Assembly: GCF_028867935.1 (NCBI RefSeq)
Contig: NZ_JAPQNS010000002.1
Span: forward strand, 186,001-250,000
Source: Flavobacterium sp. SUN052
Lineage (GTDB): Bacteria > Bacteroidota > Bacteroidia > Flavobacteriales > Flavobacteriaceae
Reading direction: 5' to 3'
DNA: 64,000 nucleotides
Positions 35,586 to 43,152 of this stretch are shown here, piece after piece. Made by a program: the position numbers and the translations under genes. Below the pieces are notes generated by a model that saw nothing but the letters and a program-made list of their open reading frames with translations, was not told the origin of the DNA and made no database searches. Positions within the stretch are counted from its first letter, which is position 1. Each line of letters begins with the position of its first letter.

Positions 35586-36506
35586 ATGCAATCGCTTAGT
35601 ACGCGCCACTTGCTGGGAATAAAAGACCTCACAGAATCCGATATTCACCTTATTTTAGATACAGCGAAGGAATTTAAAGAGGTTATCAACCGCCCCATTA
35701 AAAAAGTCCCTTCGCTGCGCGACATTACGATTGCCAATGTCTTCTTTGAGAATTCAACCCGCACGCGCTTGTCGTTTGAACTAGCTGAAAAACGACTATC
35801 TGCCGACGTGGTGAATTTTTCAGCCTCCGGTAGTTCAGTCAAAAAAGGGGAAACGTTGCTCGATACGGTCAACAACATCCTGGCCATGAAGGTCGACATG
35901 ATTGTGATGCGGCACAGTAGCCCCGGTGCTCCTCACTATCTGGCCAAGCACATTCCGGCCAACGTTGTCAATGCGGGCGATGGCACCCACGAGCATCCCA
36001 CCCAAGCGCTGTTAGACTCGTTTTCGATCCGGCAAAAACTCGGCGATGTAGCTGGTAAGCGAGTGGCCATCATTGGTGATATTACCCACTCCCGGGTTGC
36101 CCTATCGAATGTTTTCTGTCTGCAAAAGCAGGGTGCTGAGGTCATGGTTTGCGGTCCGGCAACGCTTATTCCCAAACATATTGAGGCACTGGGCGTACGG
36201 GTAAGCCACGACGTGCGTGAAGCCCTGAACTGGTGCGACGTAGCCAACGTACTGCGTATCCAATTGGAGCGGCAACAGATCAAATATTTCCCTTCCCTTC
36301 GCGAATATTCGTTGTACTTCGGCATCTCGAAACAGATGCTCGACGATCTGGATCGCCCCATTGTTCTGATGCACCCCGGCCCCATCAATCGGGGTGTCGA
36401 ACTAACCTCCGAGGCCGCCGATTCGCACCACAGCATCATTCTCGATCAGGTCGAAAACGGGGTTGCCGTTCGAATGGCAGTGTTGTACCTGCTGGCGCAA
36501 CTTTAA
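35586..36506 (+). CDS. pyrB: Aspartate carbamoyltransferase, catalytic chain
   Basis: A 306-residue enzyme joining carbamoyl phosphate and aspartate, the committed step of pyrimidine synthesis. The carbamoyl-phosphate-binding motif ENSTRTRLSFE is at 55-65, GSSVKKGETLLDT near 81, GDGTHEHPTQALLD near 131 and HPGPINRGVE near 259-268, all catalytic-chain signatures. Length is normal. No regulatory chain (pyrI) or other pyr gene is adjacent. A repeat-bearing spacer of 116 bases separates it from the convergent gldA gene. Confidence 0.97.
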   Translation: MQSLSTRHLLGIKDLTESDIHLILDTAKEFKEVINRPIKKVPSLRDITIANVFFENSTRTRLSFELAEKRLSADVVNFSASGSSVKKGETLLDTVNNILAMKVDMIVMRHSSPGAPHYLAKHIPANVVNAGDGTHEHPTQALLDSFSIRQKLGDVAGKRVAIIGDITHSRVALSNVFCLQKQGAEVMVCGPATLIPKHIEALGVRVSHDVREALNWCDVANVLRIQLERQQIKYFPSLREYSLYFGISKQMLDDLDRPIVLMHPGPINRGVELTSEAADSHHSIILDQVENGVAVRMAVLYLLAQL

Positions 36507-36513
36507 TTGCTAC

Positions 36514-36619
36514 GCGTCATTACTGGTCATTTACTGCGTGTCATTGATGGTCATTTGTTGCAGCCAACAACAATTTCTGACGCACCGCAAATGACAACTA
36601 ATGACGCGAAGCGAATGAC
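36514..36619. repeat. ATGAC-type intergenic repeat with inverted halves
   Basis: The left half has GTCAT at 36516, 36526, 36540 and 36550 (steps of 10, 14 and 10). The right half has ATGAC at 36591, 36601 and 36615 (steps of 10 and 14), so the halves are rough inverted copies around a TTGTTG/CAACAA hairpin. It lies between the convergent stops of pyrB and gldA. Words TGACAACTAA and GCGAAG recur at 60487-60528. Confidence 0.55.
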
Positions 36620-36622
36620 ATT

Positions 36623-37540
36623 TCATTGTGTCAGCTCCCGGAAAATTCCTTCCAGACTGCCCTCCTGCTGACGAAGGCCAACAAGCGTAAGGCCACTATC
36701 GGCAGCAAGTCGGAAAATAGCCGCCCGCAGATCAGTACCAGCCTTAGCTGTGATGCGGTATTGCCCCGACGCAACGTGTTCCACGGATTGAACACCGGGC
36801 AAAGTCGCCAGTGCCTGAGCATCGGCCAGGTCAGATTCAAACTCAGCCATAACCGTGAGTGTTCCGTCGGTCTGAGAACGCAGCTCACTCAGGGGGCTGT
36901 CGGCCACGAGTTGCCCCCGATTGATGATAATGACTCGGTCACAAATGGCTTCTACTTCCTGCATGATATGCGTGGAGAACAGCACCGTTTTGTTACGGCC
37001 TGCCTCGCGGATAACCTGCCGAATTTCGGTCAGTTGATTCGGGTCGAGACCGGTAGTCGGTTCGTCCAGTATCAAAACAGGTGGATTGTGTAGTAAAGCT
37101 TGAGCCAGACCCACCCGCTGCCGGTAGCCCTTAGACAGTTGCCCAATGCGTTTATGTTGCTCCAGCCCCAAGCCAACCCGCTCAATTACGTCGGTCACCC
37201 CGCGGCTCAAATCGCTCTCACTCAGCCCATGCAGCGACCCGGCAAAACGCAGATACTCTTTTACGTATAAATCGAGGTAAAGCGGATTGTGTTCGGGTAA
37301 ATACCCCACACTCCGCCGAACGTCCATGGGGGCTGTACGGACATCGTGGCCGTTCACAATTACAGTTCCCTCGGTGGGAGGCAGATAACCCGTGGCCATT
37401 TTCATAGTCGTTGATTTTCCGGCTCCGTTTGGCCCCAGAAAGCCTACAATCTGCCCCGGCTCTACGGTAAATGAGATTTGGTTAACGGCCTTCTGGCCAG
37501 ATTCGTATTGCTTGGTTAGCTGCTCAACGCGAATGGACAT
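36623..37540 (-). CDS. gldA: Gliding-type ABC transporter ATP-binding subunit GldA
   Basis: A 305-residue ABC ATPase. Walker A GPNGAGKST at 36-44, Q-loop region GYLPEHNPLY, signature LSKGYRQRVGLAQALL, Walker B PVLILDEPTTGLDPNQ and switch histidine STHIMQEVE are all intact. A C-terminal domain of about 80 residues (TLTVMAEFESDLADAQALATLPGV onwards) is shared with GldA. In Bacteroidota GldA works with the membrane subunits GldF and GldG and is linked to gliding; those subunits are not in this window. Because many DrrA-like export ATPases look alike, the GldA name is probable rather than certain. Confidence 0.8.
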   Translation of the reverse strand: MSIRVEQLTKQYESGQKAVNQISFTVEPGQIVGFLGPNGAGKSTTMKMATGYLPPTEGTVIVNGHDVRTAPMDVRRSVGYLPEHNPLYLDLYVKEYLRFAGSLHGLSESDLSRGVTDVIERVGLGLEQHKRIGQLSKGYRQRVGLAQALLHNPPVLILDEPTTGLDPNQLTEIRQVIREAGRNKTVLFSTHIMQEVEAICDRVIIINRGQLVADSPLSELRSQTDGTLTVMAEFESDLADAQALATLPGVQSVEHVASGQYRITAKAGTDLRAAIFRLAADSGLTLVGLRQQEGSLEGIFRELTQ

Positions 37541-37757
37541 AAATTGGGTATTAGTAATAAGAGGGTTGAACGTGACTCACTATCTAACGTCCAACATCCG
37601 GCATCTTCACACAAAAAACCGGAAACTATTTCTATTTTTAGCCTTTAAAGGGTTTAAACCCTGTTTTTTCATAGTTCAAAGGCTTCAATTTAAACTGCAC
37701 CGCCTTATCAATAGTGGTTGCAACCGTTGAAGAAGCACATCAGATAGCCCCCCAAAC

Positions 37758-39425
37758 ATGAGCAATTCTTTATTTCGGAAGAAGACGGTAACGCAAATTC
37801 TGAGCGATGCCAGCGAAGGTGAATCAAGTAAATTAGTCAAAACGCTGGGCGTTCGCGACTTAACGTCGTTTGGAATTGCAGCAATTATTGGGGCTGGCAT
37901 TTTCAGTACCATTGGTCTGGCCAGCTACAACGGTGGCCCCGCGGTATCGCTCTTGTTTGTATTCACGGCTATTGCCTGCGTGTTCACGGCCCTTAGCTAT
38001 GCGCAGTTTGCCAGCACCGTACCCGTCAGTGGCAGTGCTTACACCTACGCCTACGTAGCCTTTGGGGAGTTGTTTGCCTGGATTATTGGGTGGGCACTAA
38101 TCCTCGAATACGCCGTGAGTAACATGGTGGTAGCTATCTCGTGGTCTGAATATTTTACGTCGATGTTGAGTGGATTTGGAATCACCTTTCCCAAATACTT
38201 TGCGACTGATTATGGGTCGGCACACCGTGCGTTTGACCTCGTTGAGCAAACGAAACTGGCTGGCACCGACCTGACTACTCTCCCCGAAAATACCCGAATT
38301 TTAGCACAAGCTTGGGCTGATGCTCCTCAATTAGGTGGCCTTCATCTGATTGCCAACTTACCAGCGGGTGCCGTTACGGTACTGATTACGGCTCTGGTTT
38401 ATATCGGCATTAAGGAGTCACGCACGGCCAGTAACATTTTGGTTGTGTTGAAGTTGGCCGTGATTGGTTTGGTGATTGGCGTAGGAGCGTTCTACGTAAA
38501 ACCAGCCAACTGGTCGCCGTTTGCACCCAACGGCGTGTCAGGTGTATTGAGTGGTGTAGCGTCGGTCTTTTTCGCATTCATCGGCTTCGACTCCATCTCT
38601 ACTACCGCCGAAGAGTGCAAGAACCCACAGCGCGATTTGCCCCGCGCCATGCTCTACTGTTTGGCCATTTGCACAGTGCTGTATGTGCTGATTACGCTGG
38701 TGCTGACTGGCATGGTTAATTATAAAGAGTTAGGCGTGAGCGATCCTCTGGCTTATGTATTCCAGAAAGTGAATCTTGATTTTGTAGCTGGGGTCATTTC
38801 GGTGAGTGCCGTGGTAGCCATCACAAGTGCGCTGCTGGTTTATCAACTCGGTCAGCCGCGCATCTGGATGACCATGAGCCGCGATGGTTTGATCTGGAAA
38901 CGTTTTTCTACGATTCACCCCAAATACAAAACCCCTTCGTTTGCAACCATCGTTACGGGTTTTCTGGTCGCTGTGCCGTCCCTGTTTATGGACTTGAAGT
39001 TTTTTGTGGACCTGACGAGCGTGGGGACCTTTTTCGCGTTTATTCTGGTGTGTGCGGGTATTCTGTTTTTAGATGCCAGAGGGCTTACGGCGCAATCAAA
39101 ATTCAAAGTGCCCTACATCAACGGGAAATACATTATTGGAGTCACCTTTGTTTTGGCTTTTGCCTATGCCCACGGCCTGAATTTCCTGAGTGTAGTTGAC
39201 GAAAAGCCGCTTCTTATCGTATTCTGGCTTGTTTGGGCGGTGCTGGCTGTGCAGGGATTTCGGTATAACTTTTCGCTGCTACCCGTAATCGGTGTACTGA
39301 CTAACCTTTATTTAATGACAGAGCTCGGAGCCAGCAACTGGCAGATTTTCGGCATCTGGCTCGTTATCGGGTTAGTCGTTTATTTCTCCTACGGCTACCG
39401 AAAAAGTAAGCTGGCTGGCGCTTGA
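37758..39425 (+). CDS. APC-family amino-acid permease
   Basis: A 555-residue integral membrane protein with about 12-13 helices. The first helix carries the APC substrate-binding signature GIAAIIGAGIFSTIG, and FAFIGFDSISTTAEECKNPQRDLPRAM in the middle is the consensus of the cationic amino-acid transporter branch (YhdG/CAT-like). A loop of about 60 residues after helix 4 (KYFATDYGSAHRAFDLVEQTK) is longer than in most members. The substrate is not determinable by eye. It stands alone, with a toxin-antitoxin pair 45 bases downstream. Confidence 0.88.
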   Translation: MSNSLFRKKTVTQILSDASEGESSKLVKTLGVRDLTSFGIAAIIGAGIFSTIGLASYNGGPAVSLLFVFTAIACVFTALSYAQFASTVPVSGSAYTYAYVAFGELFAWIIGWALILEYAVSNMVVAISWSEYFTSMLSGFGITFPKYFATDYGSAHRAFDLVEQTKLAGTDLTTLPENTRILAQAWADAPQLGGLHLIANLPAGAVTVLITALVYIGIKESRTASNILVVLKLAVIGLVIGVGAFYVKPANWSPFAPNGVSGVLSGVASVFFAFIGFDSISTTAEECKNPQRDLPRAMLYCLAICTVLYVLITLVLTGMVNYKELGVSDPLAYVFQKVNLDFVAGVISVSAVVAITSALLVYQLGQPRIWMTMSRDGLIWKRFSTIHPKYKTPSFATIVTGFLVAVPSLFMDLKFFVDLTSVGTFFAFILVCAGILFLDARGLTAQSKFKVPYINGKYIIGVTFVLAFAYAHGLNFLSVVDEKPLLIVFWLVWAVLAVQGFRYNFSLLPVIGVLTNLYLMTELGASNWQIFGIWLVIGLVVYFSYGYRKSKLAGA

Positions 39426-39470
39426 ACAGAGTAGGGTTGGTTTTGCGTTTGGTCTATAAAAAGCATTGTC

Positions 39471-39719
39471 ATGAAAATTACGATAGAGGTCGACGAATTA
39501 GAGGAAGCAGAGCAACTAATAGAATGGTTGCAGCAGAGAAATTTCATTCGCCCAGAAGAAAATCCCGTATCTATCTCGGTATCTGGCTATAAACCAACCA
39601 TTACCAAACGGACCGATAATGAAGGCTGGATGAAGCTTACTGAAGAGGCTCTTCGGGATGACTGGGAGGCCCCAGAAAATGATGTCTGGGACGAATTTTA
39701 CGCGAAACAAAATGCCTGA
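39471..39719 (+). CDS. Probable antitoxin of the PemK/MazF pair
   Basis: An 82-residue acidic protein of no recognised family (MKITIEVDELEEAEQLIEWLQ start, DDWEAPENDVWDEFYAKQNA end). Its position directly before a PemK/MazF toxin, the eight-base overlap with that gene, and the acidic, partly disordered C-terminus fit an antitoxin whose tail wraps the toxin. The N-terminal strand-helix might be the DNA-binding or dimerisation part. The role is inferred from position. Confidence 0.7.
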   Translation: MKITIEVDELEEAEQLIEWLQQRNFIRPEENPVSISVSGYKPTITKRTDNEGWMKLTEEALRDDWEAPENDVWDEFYAKQNA

Positions 39720-40062
39720 TTACATACAAGGCGAGATTGTTTGGGCCGACTATCCCTTGTCTGATAAGCCTGACAAATCTAAAATCCGTCCAGTTTTAGT
39801 AGTCAGTAACGATGAGTCTAACCGGCTAGACAATGATTTGTTGATTGTCCCCATTACATCAAGAATTAGGGGTGAATTGTTTGAACTTGTATTGTCAGCG
39901 AAGAAGCTAACATCTCCACTACCTGCTTTAAGTGCTGTTCGGTGCAATAAATCACATACAATCAGAAACACAAGAATTATAGGCAAAATTGCCTCCGTTA
40001 GTCCAGAAGCACTAAGAGAGATTATAAGCATAATCTACAAGGCTATCAGGATTTTAGATTAG
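39712..40062 (+). CDS. PemK/MazF-family toxin (mRNA endoribonuclease)
   Basis: A 116-residue protein starting at ATG 39712; an earlier in-frame ATG at 39658 lies deep inside the antitoxin frame and is unlikely. The PemK/MazF pattern is clear: GEIVWADYPLSDKPDKSKIRPVLVVSND, then LLIVPITSRIRG, ALSAVRCNKSHTI and the closing helix EALREIISIIYKAIRIL. These proteins cleave mRNA at short sequences. The start overlaps the antitoxin stop by eight bases, giving translational coupling. The pair is AT-richer than its neighbours, which suggests acquisition. Confidence 0.88.
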   Translation: MPDYIQGEIVWADYPLSDKPDKSKIRPVLVVSNDESNRLDNDLLIVPITSRIRGELFELVLSAKKLTSPLPALSAVRCNKSHTIRNTRIIGKIASVSPEALREIISIIYKAIRILD

Positions 40063-40120
40063 CCGATTTAGCTTTAGTTCAACCATCTTTTAACACCAGT
40101 CCGCTGTTGTGGCAACATTG

Positions 40121-40855
40121 TCACTTCCCAAAAATCAGAATGTGCTGTTGGGGTAGTCTCCTGTCGTTTTTGAGCAAACTTAACCCGGCAGCTTTCATTT
40201 CTTTTGTTGCCTGCGCTTCCGACATTTTGTGGTGTTCTTTAATGGGCACATTGGGGTCTTCAGCCCGGTATTCCACCAGCACCACGCGCCCGCCCGGCCG
40301 AAGCGATTTCACGACATTATCGATCATTTCGCGAGGATTCGAGAATTCGTGGTAAGCATCAACTAATAAAGCCAGATCAACACCGTTGGCAGGTAATTTA
40401 GGGTCGGTGATGGTGCCCAGCACGGGTTCTACATTGGGGGTTTTCGCTTTACGCTTCCCAGCGGTCAGGTACTCGATCATTTCGGGTTGAATATCCACCG
40501 CCAGTACTTTTCCCTGTGGCACCAGTCGCGCTAACCGGAAGCTAAAGTACCCGGTTCCTGCACCAATATCGGCGATGACATCGGTCGGTTTCAGGTCAAG
40601 GGCACCTGCTAGCAGGTCAGTTCGTTCTTCTTGCTCACGATCAGAACGTTCGAGCCAACCCGCGCCGAGATGCCCCATAACTTCCGAGATTTCACGCCCC
40701 ATATACACCCGGCCAATGCCATCATTAGCAGGGGTTTTAGTCTGATAAAACCCAGTTGTATCGGTTTTAGACGTTGTTGCCTGACTGGTTTGTTGGGAAG
40801 ACCCCTGCCGACAGGCAACGGTAGTTAAAAGAAGAAAAAGAATGAAACGGCGCAT
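40121..40855 (-). CDS. Class I methyltransferase with a lipoprotein-type signal
   Basis: A 244-residue protein starting at ATG 40855. The first 15 residues read MRRFILFLLLTTVAC, a typical lipobox signal with Cys15; a longer start at 40909 would bury it. The enzyme domain has the SAM-binding motif VIADIGAGTGYFSFRLARLV (near 90), then the acidic VLAVDIQPEMIEYL and ALLVDAYHEFSNPREMID, which are class I methyltransferase motifs. A SAM-dependent enzyme outside the cytoplasm is odd because SAM is not expected there. The substrate is unknown. Its 3' end is 58 bases from the convergent PemK gene. Confidence 0.8.
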   Translation of the reverse strand: MRRFILFLLLTTVACRQGSSQQTSQATTSKTDTTGFYQTKTPANDGIGRVYMGREISEVMGHLGAGWLERSDREQEERTDLLAGALDLKPTDVIADIGAGTGYFSFRLARLVPQGKVLAVDIQPEMIEYLTAGKRKAKTPNVEPVLGTITDPKLPANGVDLALLVDAYHEFSNPREMIDNVVKSLRPGGRVVLVEYRAEDPNVPIKEHHKMSEAQATKEMKAAGLSLLKNDRRLPQQHILIFGK

Positions 40856-41008
40856 AAAAAATTGGTTGGACCGCTCATGCGGTTGTTCTGATTGTATAAC
40901 CAGATTCAACCCAATTAGTCTTTACCATTCCCACGAAGCACGTAAATGATTTTCTAAACAAAAAAGTATGCGTTACTCTTGTAGTAAAAACATCCTTCTG
41001 TTCATCGT

Positions 41009-41467
41009 ATGAATCTTATTTTACACCTCCTGCTCGACGCTGCGGTCATTTTTGGCCTCGCTTATCTGATGCCCCAAGTCGACGTTAAGAACTTTGGAAC
41101 GGCCTTCCTGATCGCAGTGCTACTGGGTCTGCTCAATTTTTTTGTAGGCTGGATTCTGACACTGCCGCTCAATCTGGTTACTTTCTTTTTGCTAACGGGT
41201 CTCGTGCGGATTCTGGTTACAGCCGTGTTGCTGAAAGTAATCGACAAGTTCATGGATAGCTTCACCATCCAGGGATTCTGGCCCGCACTGGTGATTGCCG
41301 TAGCAGTGGCCGTGGCCGGCATGCTAATTGACCGTCAGGCTCCTAGCGAGCGCATGCAGGAAACTCGTGCCGTAGCTAGCCTATCTGATACTCAGCCATT
41401 CGGAGCATATACCGCATCAGGTTCTGTAGCCGCCCCTGTACGGTATTCCGGCGATACGAATCGGTAG
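41009..41467 (+). CDS. Small four-helix membrane protein, phage_holin_4_2 type
   Basis: A 152-residue protein with four hydrophobic helices in residues 1-110 (LILHLLLDAAVIFGLAYLMP, FGTAFLIAVLLGLLNFFVGWIL, LNLVTFFLLTGLVRILVTAVLL, FWPALVIAVAVAVAGMLI). This matches the family named after a mycobacterial phage holin, which is widespread in non-phage contexts and of unknown function. The last 40 residues are polar and are encoded on the strand opposite the end of the DUF1800 gene, a 92-base overlap of convergent genes. No phage genes are near, so the holin name should not be read as lysis. Confidence 0.75.
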   Translation: MNLILHLLLDAAVIFGLAYLMPQVDVKNFGTAFLIAVLLGLLNFFVGWILTLPLNLVTFFLLTGLVRILVTAVLLKVIDKFMDSFTIQGFWPALVIAVAVAVAGMLIDRQAPSERMQETRAVASLSDTQPFGAYTASGSVAAPVRYSGDTNR

Positions 41468-43028
41468 GTTCACGGCGGTATGCATTCCACTCGAACTCCC
41501 ACGACAGTCGCGGGAGTTCCTGCATTAGAATTATGTCGATCAGGAAATCCTTTTGGGCCTGTGAAATATCGGTGGCATACAGGTTTTTCAAGAGGGCATC
41601 CAGCACCTGCACGCACGTTACCGAAGGCGTTCCGGTGGGTGGCGTAGTTGGCGTCAAAGGGGGCACGTCAGCAAAGTTTGGCTGTATCGCTTCGATCAGT
41701 TCAACCAGCGGAATTTGCAACCGATAGCCCGGCTCTATCTCATACCATCCCTGCACAAGGTAATTGATAAATTCGCCCCTCAACACGATGGTATTCGTGT
41801 TTATCCATACCCGTGAATAGCCCGTCTGGTAATAGGGTTCGTACCCAAATACGGTTGGCTGATCCAGAATCGGCTCCTGTAAATCGCGCATCCGATAGTA
41901 TAGAAAATCCATGTATTTCCGGAATGCGGCTGGCTGAGTAAGCATGTTGCGGGGCACTTGCCCGAAAAAGCGAAGTAAACCCAGCATCATTTCGGCGGGG
42001 GATTTCACAATGGACCCAATGTTCGATTCGGAGAAAAAGACCTGACTAGTGAGCAGCTTTTCGATTACTGGCCGGATTTTCCAATCGTTTGCTGGCGAAG
42101 AGAAAAACGTGGACAGAGGTACAATCACGTTTGTTTCAATGTCGGCGGTGATGATGGAGTTAACAAACCAGCGGTAAAGTTTTCGGCAAATAAACTGGGC
42201 TGTTTCGGGGCGGCTCAGCAGCATAGTTGTGAGGTCAGCCAACTCCAGATCGCCCGCAGTGGCCCCACTCCTACCCGTTATGACGGTGTTGTTATACTTT
42301 GCCGAAAATACTTTGTTAGCTGTATCGTGCCGGGCCGGATCGAACACGGTGCTGATGGTGGTGGAGCCGGGTGCCCAATAGTTTGTAACGGTCCAGCCGG
42401 TCAGGGTGCGGGCGGCTGTTTTTACATCATCTTCGGTGTAGTTGGGATTACCAGCCACATCGCGCACACCAATAGTAAAAAGCTCCTGCAACTCCCTGCC
42501 GTAGTTTTCATTCGGTGCTCCAACCCGGTTTTCACTGCCATTTTGGTAGATCAGCATGGCCGGGTCTTTAGTTACCTCAATAACCAGCGTTCGAAAATTA
42601 CCAAATGCATTGTCGCGAAGCAGTTTCAGGTTACGCCAGATGTACCGGTAATCGTCGACTGTTTCGCGCGCTGTTACGAAGTGGTTTTGCCAGAACAGCG
42701 TCAGTTTATCGATCAGGCTTACGGGTTGGTTTTGCCCCAGCATACTCCCCAGCCACCAGTACGCTACGAAATAACCCAACTCCGAATTGCGATCGCCATC
42801 CCAGGGAATAGTAGCTACCGGTTGACCAACGGTCGGCATGGCATCATTGAGGTCGACAGGGACCGACGTATAGCTGGCATTGCTAAAAAGAAGTTGTACG
42901 GCCTGGGTAGCCGTTAATCCGGTGAATGCAGTGATTTCAGACTGAGTGGGGCCAAACGTTGCCCGTCGGAGCAAATGCGCTGCTGTTTTAGCCGTCAGTG
43001 GGGTTGTATAGAGGTCTAAGTAGGGCAT
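41376..43028 (-). CDS. DUF1800 protein, fourth copy of the cluster
   Basis: A 550-residue protein with DUF1800 motifs: AAHLLRRATFGPTQ at 16-29, LTLFWQNHFVTA near 110, NENYGRELQELFTIG near 165, YTEDDVKTAARTLTGW near 190, ETAQFICRKLYRWFVN near 275 and SPAEMMLGLLRFFGQVP near 345. No signal peptide is visible. It is the most divergent of the four copies and lies 124 bases downstream of the sensor kinase, so it may have its own promoter. Its final 92 bases overlap the convergent holin-like gene. Family function is unknown; DUF1800 genes typically accompany DUF1501 genes, as here. Confidence 0.88.
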   Translation of the reverse strand: MPYLDLYTTPLTAKTAAHLLRRATFGPTQSEITAFTGLTATQAVQLLFSNASYTSVPVDLNDAMPTVGQPVATIPWDGDRNSELGYFVAYWWLGSMLGQNQPVSLIDKLTLFWQNHFVTARETVDDYRYIWRNLKLLRDNAFGNFRTLVIEVTKDPAMLIYQNGSENRVGAPNENYGRELQELFTIGVRDVAGNPNYTEDDVKTAARTLTGWTVTNYWAPGSTTISTVFDPARHDTANKVFSAKYNNTVITGRSGATAGDLELADLTTMLLSRPETAQFICRKLYRWFVNSIITADIETNVIVPLSTFFSSPANDWKIRPVIEKLLTSQVFFSESNIGSIVKSPAEMMLGLLRFFGQVPRNMLTQPAAFRKYMDFLYYRMRDLQEPILDQPTVFGYEPYYQTGYSRVWINTNTIVLRGEFINYLVQGWYEIEPGYRLQIPLVELIEAIQPNFADVPPLTPTTPPTGTPSVTCVQVLDALLKNLYATDISQAQKDFLIDIILMQELPRLSWEFEWNAYRREPTDSYRRNTVQGRLQNLMRYMLRMAEYQIG

Positions 43029-43152
43029 TCAAATACATGTCGAAGCATTAATGTTTAAAAGATAATGAACTGCTAATAAGTTCATTATCCTATTTCAGCT
43101 TTATGACAATAATGACTCTCCCTCGCCGGAGTAGTCACTCACCCCATTTTAA

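Noticed and set aside
37642..37662. Overlapping palindromes CCTTTAAAGG and GGGTTTAAACCC upstream of the permease
   Set aside because: They could be an operator or a bidirectional terminator, but nothing ties them to a gene and AT-rich palindromes of this size arise easily by chance.
41009..41467. Holin-like gene as sign of a prophage
   Set aside because: No other phage gene is near and this family is widespread in chromosomes without phages.
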